This document shows, one piece after another, positions 27,732-31,068 of a DNA stretch of 31,068 nt. The notes beneath the pieces are model-generated. The model made no database searches and was not told the DNA's origin. It saw only the letters and a program-made list of their open reading frames with translations. Location of the stretch: assembly GCA_002887195.1 (NCBI GenBank), contig PJAB01000277.1, positions 1 to 31,068 on the forward strand, in the 5' to 3' direction. The DNA is from Chrysochromulina parva. Its lineage: Eukaryota; Haptophyta; Prymnesiales; Chrysochromulinaceae. The position numbers were made by a program, and so were the translations under genes. Every line of letters starts with the position of its first letter. Within the stretch, counting starts at the first letter, position 1.

Positions 27732-29800
27732 ATGCCAGCGACCAGAGCAGCAAACACGCCGCCGATGTCGGCATACGAGGCGCAGCGGCTCGCGACGATC
27801 AGCCAGAACCGCGCCGTGCTCGAGAGCCTCGGCTTGCTCGACGCTGTGGCGAGCATGAAAGAGGCGGGCTCGTCGGGCACCAAGCAGCAAAAGAATGGCC
27901 GGAGGAAGCCGCCGAAGCGCGCGGCGAGGCCGATGAACGTGCCTGCGCGCCCGGAGTCGGAGCGCTCCAGGATTCTCGCCGACATGGCCGCCAAGCAGGC
28001 GAAGGAGGAGGCTGATCGGCGCAAGGCCGAGGAGGCGGCCGCGGAGGCGCGCCGTGAGGTGCAGCGGAAACAGCGCTTGAAGCGCGAGGCCATCGAGCAG
28101 CGCGAGCGCGAGCGCGCGGCGCGAGAGCGCGTGAAGCGCGAGGCCGAGCGCAAGGCGCGCCAGCAGCTCGTCGCGCAGGCGCGACGCGAGCGCGACGCGG
28201 AGATGCGAGCGCTGCGCGCCGAGCGCGCCGAGCAGCAGAAGCGGGCACGGCAGGAGGCAAGAGCCGAGCGGGATGCGGCGACGGCGGCGGTGCTCGAGCA
28301 GGTCAAGGCGCGCAAGAGCTCGCTACGCACCGCGGATGATGCGAGCCTCGAGAGCGCCCTGCAGCGTCGCGCCGCCCTCGAGAAGGCCGTCGAACAACGC
28401 GCTCGGCTGCGCGGTAGCTCTCAAGGTAGCTCCCGCGGAGGCCGCCTGGCAGCCGCTGCTGTGGCCGAGGGCGTCGAGGTGTTTTGGCACGTGCCGGGCA
28501 TGTGCGACTCGCCCGGGTGCATGTTCCCGAACCACCACCTCGGCCCATGCTCTCATGAGATCGTCAAACCCGGCTCGCGCCGCGCCTCGTCGATCGGCAT
28601 CAACTATTGCGAGCCGGACGAGACGGACCTCAATCGTGAGTATGGCCTTCTCAAGCCGTATCGGCGGGGCGAGGGGGCGGACGAGGCGAAGCCGGCGCCG
28701 AAGAAGGCGAAGCCCGCGCCGCTCGCAGCTGATCGGATGCTTGCCACGGGCCACGTGTATATTGGCAGACGGGTCGCTCGACTCTTCGGTCGACGGCTGG
28801 TGCTCGGCACGATCGCGCGCTGGCTGCCTGGATGCAAGGCAAGCGGCGCGCCGGCCCTCTTCCGCGCCATTCATGACGATGGAGATGAGGAGGACCTCGA
28901 GGAGGCGGAGGTTGCGGACGCGCGTGGGGACTATGAAACCCTGGCACCGAGGGAGACGCGCTGGCTAAAAGTAAGCGCCATCGGAGTGCCATCGAAGCGC
29001 CTTCGGAGTGCCTTCGGATTGCCTCTCATGGTCCTCTCTGATCGCCTCTCTGGCCGCCTCTCTGGCCGCAGGTCGGCCACCGCGCGCTGCAGCAGCGCGT
29101 GTGTCGTATCTTCGAGGGAGCGCGCGTGTACGGTACCGTGGTCAAGTGGCTGCCGCCCGACCTTTCCGAAGGCGATCCTTCGCTCTTTTTGGTGCGACAC
29201 GACGACGGCGACAGGGAGGAGCTCGAGCAGAACGAGCTCGAGACGGCGCTCACGGCCTTCAGCGAGGCCGCGGCCGCCGAAGGCGTCGGCCCCTCGGCAG
29301 GCGCACCCGAGGTGTGGCGTCTCGAAGGCCATCGGTTCGTGGGCAGCCGAGTGGCGCGCCCGTTTGACGGTGCGCGCGGGGGAGTGCAGTTCGCGCTCGC
29401 GACGATCATCAAGTGGCTGCCGGCCGGGGAGAACCCCGAGACGGAGCCGGCTCTGTTCCGGGCCGTGCACGACGACGCGGACGAGGAGGACTTGGTGGAA
29501 GCCGAGGTGGAGGAGGGGCTTGCCTGTTTTGGCAGGCTCGCAATGGAGCGAGCCGAGTGGCGTCCAGATGGGCACAAGTTCGTAGGCGCCAAGATCGCGC
29601 GTCGCTTCGGCAAGCGCACCGTGCTCGCACGCATCTCCAAATGGCTCCCGGCCGACGAAACTGACGGCGAGCCGGCCCTCTTCCGCGCGGTCCACGACGA
29701 TGGAGATGAGGAGGACCTCGAGGAGGCAGAGGCGGCACAGGCGATCGCCATGTACCAAGCGATGCCTGAGCGTCGCACGACGCGCGTCTCGGCCGCCTGA
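27732..29800 (+). CDS. Coiled-coil protein with four PTM/DIR17-type Tudor-like modules
   Basis: Exons 27732..28970 and 29072..29800, 655 residues. Order: a motif AYEAQRLATISQNRAVLESL (14-33); a basic/charged helix rich in Ala, Arg and Glu (about 90-230); a short Cys/His cluster CDSPGCMFPNHHLGPCSHE (258-276) that may bind zinc; then four repeats of the pattern GH-x-(I/V)G-x2-(V/I)AR-x-F...WLP...ALFR-x-(I/V)HDDGDEEDLEEAE at about 340-394, 414-472, 495-563 and 576-636. Module 2 is more diverged (HDDGDREELEQNE). The pattern matches the PTM/DIR17-like Tudor fold as I remember it; Tudor folds usually read methylated histone tails, so a chromatin role is inferred. The intron falls inside module 2 (RWLK-VGHRALQQR). 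Start 27732 preferred; 27765 (MSAYEAQ) is possible. Confidence 0.8.
28971..29071 (+). repeat. Intron of the Tudor-repeat gene: 11-12-nt repeats
   Basis: 101-nt intron (GTAAGC...CTGGCCGCAG). Units: CATCGGAGTGC, CATCGAAGCGC, CTTCGGAGTGC, CTTCGGATTGC (28979-29022, exact 11-nt period), then CTCTCATGGTC, CTCTCTGATCGC, and CTCTCTGGCCGC twice, the last continuing into the acceptor AG. Confidence 0.88.
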
Positions 29801-30388
29801 GGCGCCGCGCAGATCGCAGACCTCAGATCTCAGATCGATTGCCCCCGTCCATACTGTGGAGCCTACACATGATGGCATTGAGGGTCGAGATCCATCGAGA
29901 TTGTTTCTTGACGACGCCTTGGACGCCTTGGACACCGGGCGTGGCACGTACCGAGGACGATACAGCACCCCTTCTCGTGCGGCTACGACTCGTCCGCCGT
30001 GTGTAGAATATCGTTTCCCGAGCCATGTAGCAGTCGCAGATATGTCGTCCCCGCTCTTGTCCGGATCGTTCGGTTCGGGGGGCTCTTCCATCGTTATGGT
30101 ACGTTTATAGTTACGTGGTCGCTCGCGACGGGGCGCGACGGGGGCGGAGCCCGTGGACCAGGCCGCGGATAGTCACGGTCACGCATACAATCATTTTACT
30201 GGTACGACGGGTGCGCGCGCCCCGTCACCGCCTTTCTGAGCACGAAGTACTAGCAGGAAAGGGTAAGGCTAAGCCTAAGGAAAGGGTGGATGGGGGGAGT
30301 GAACAACTGCTGTTACTACTACTTGCAGTTTCGAGTTTGTGAGTGAGGGAGGAGGTATGGGAAGGGGGTTTTGTGAACGCAAAGCGTG
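29801..30388. other. Intergenic, no gene seen
   Basis: Begins with short CAGATCGCAGACCTCAGATC-type repeats after the Tudor-gene stop. No frame has a recognised domain. A small palindrome AGGCTAAGCCT lies near 30267. Confidence 0.5.
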
Positions 30389-30870
30389 TGCCGTGCATGA
30401 CACACAGACCCTCACAGTCGGAATCAGAAGGCGGGCACGGTGTAAAGGAAGGGGTCAGTGGAAGGGAAGAAACGCAAAGTGCTGGTGCGAGGCCGTGCGC
30501 ATGACGCAAAGGCCCTCACTGCGTGTCCGGGGAAATCGTCGGAAATCAGAGAAGGCCGCGCCTGCCAAAGGGGTTGAGAAAATGACAGGTGAAAGGCGCT
30601 CGAAAAGAAAAGCGATAGGACGCAAAGGGCGTGATGCGCGAGACGCACAGATCCTCACGGCGTGTCCGGGAGAATCGTCGTCGTCGCAGCGTCGGAAATG
30701 AGAGAAGGCCACTCCTGCCAAAGGGGTTGAGAAAATGAATGGCTTCAAAAGAAGGCGAAAGGCGCTCGAAAAGAAAGGCGAAAGGACGTGGGACGCAAAG
30801 GGCGTAAGGGCGTGAGGGCGTGTGCGCGATACGCACAGACCCTCACGCCACGCGCGGGCGGCCGCGTAGA
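30389..30870. repeat. Degenerate long direct repeats, period about 140-165 bp
   Basis: Two clear copies (about 30502-30632 and 30633-30808) share GCGTGTCCGGG, CCTGCCAAAGGGGTTGAGAA, GAAAGGCGCTCGAAAAG and GGACGCAAAGGGCGT. Partial copies of CACAGACCCTCAC occur at about 30404 and 30835. Offsets between matching blocks are 139, 153 and 166, so copies differ by insertions. Long open frames here on both strands come from the repeat, not from a gene. Confidence 0.75.
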
Positions 30871-31068
30871 AGCGCTCCGTGCGCGCGGCACCACCCCAGG
30901 AGGGAGGGGCGCGCGGCAGGAGCGCGAGACGCGAGAGAGAAGAGAGCAAGAGACAAGCGTTGGGCGTCCGACGAGTGGGGTTGCCGCGCTGTGGCGACAA
31001 ATCGTCAGAACCAAGGCTGAATCTCAGCGGATCGTGGCAACAAGGCCACTCTGCCGCGTACAATACCC
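30871..31068. other. Window end, no feature seen
   Basis: 198 bp of purine-rich then mixed sequence. Nothing recognisable. Confidence 0.5.

Noticed and set aside
30455..31063. A 202-residue minus-strand frame
   Set aside because: It is produced by the degenerate direct repeats (a repeated PFASH/FFSSAF pattern) and has no domain.

Overview
The window is a piece of a GC-rich nuclear genome from a photosynthetic eukaryote. Thirteen spliceosomal introns can be placed by joining conserved protein segments across GT-AG boundaries, no operons or ribosome binding sites are present, and the encoded families are eukaryotic: R2R3 MYB, PB1, PITH, a RAD5/HLTF-type protein, a GT61 glycosyltransferase, an aquaporin and a Tudor-repeat protein. 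A homogentisate prenyltransferase with a signal-peptide-like presequence points to an alga with a secondary plastid. A haptophyte or pelagophyte is the best guess, but the sequence does not settle it.

Layout. 1-6978: a RAD5-like gene (minus, cut by the window edge) is head to head with a MYB gene (plus); a gene-free stretch with four CArG-type boxes follows; then a three-exon homogentisate prenyltransferase (minus) head to head with an HTH/AT-hook/PB1 protein (plus). 7334-10470: two neighbouring genes share a cysteine-rich GC-x-G-x-F module, one of them fused to a GT61 glycosyltransferase domain. 10677-16125: an SRPBCC/COQ10-like secreted or targeted protein (minus) head to head with a hypothetical gene, then a long coiled-coil gene. 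16277-19274: a small helical protein (minus) head to head with a three-exon hypothetical gene, then a membrane-anchored spermidine-synthase-like protein. 19876-26386: a six-span membrane protein (minus) head to head with an aquaporin, then a 1,223-residue coiled-coil protein. 26882-29800: a PITH-domain protein (minus) head to head with a protein carrying four Tudor-like modules. 29801-31068: no convincing gene, with degenerate long direct repeats near the end. Every minus-strand gene is paired head to head with a plus-strand gene across 137-299 bp.

The most striking signal is in the introns. About seven of the thirteen are built largely from degenerate 10-12-nt tandem units resembling CTGATTGCCT. 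The units always lie in the sense orientation of the host gene, carry a CTGA(T/G) branch-point-like core, and in three introns end in TCATCAG before the exon. Two other junctions (RAD5-like intron 187-277 and coiled-coil intron 25213-25366) show the intron beginning with a copy of the start of the next exon, plus further copies inside the intron. This is what intron birth by tandem duplication of a coding AGGT segment would leave. In the second case the internal copy has its potential donor GT changed to GC. The genes themselves do not form an obvious single pathway; the prenyltransferase belongs to tocopherol/plastoquinone synthesis, the MYB, PB1 and Tudor proteins to nuclear regulation, and the RAD5-like protein to DNA damage tolerance.
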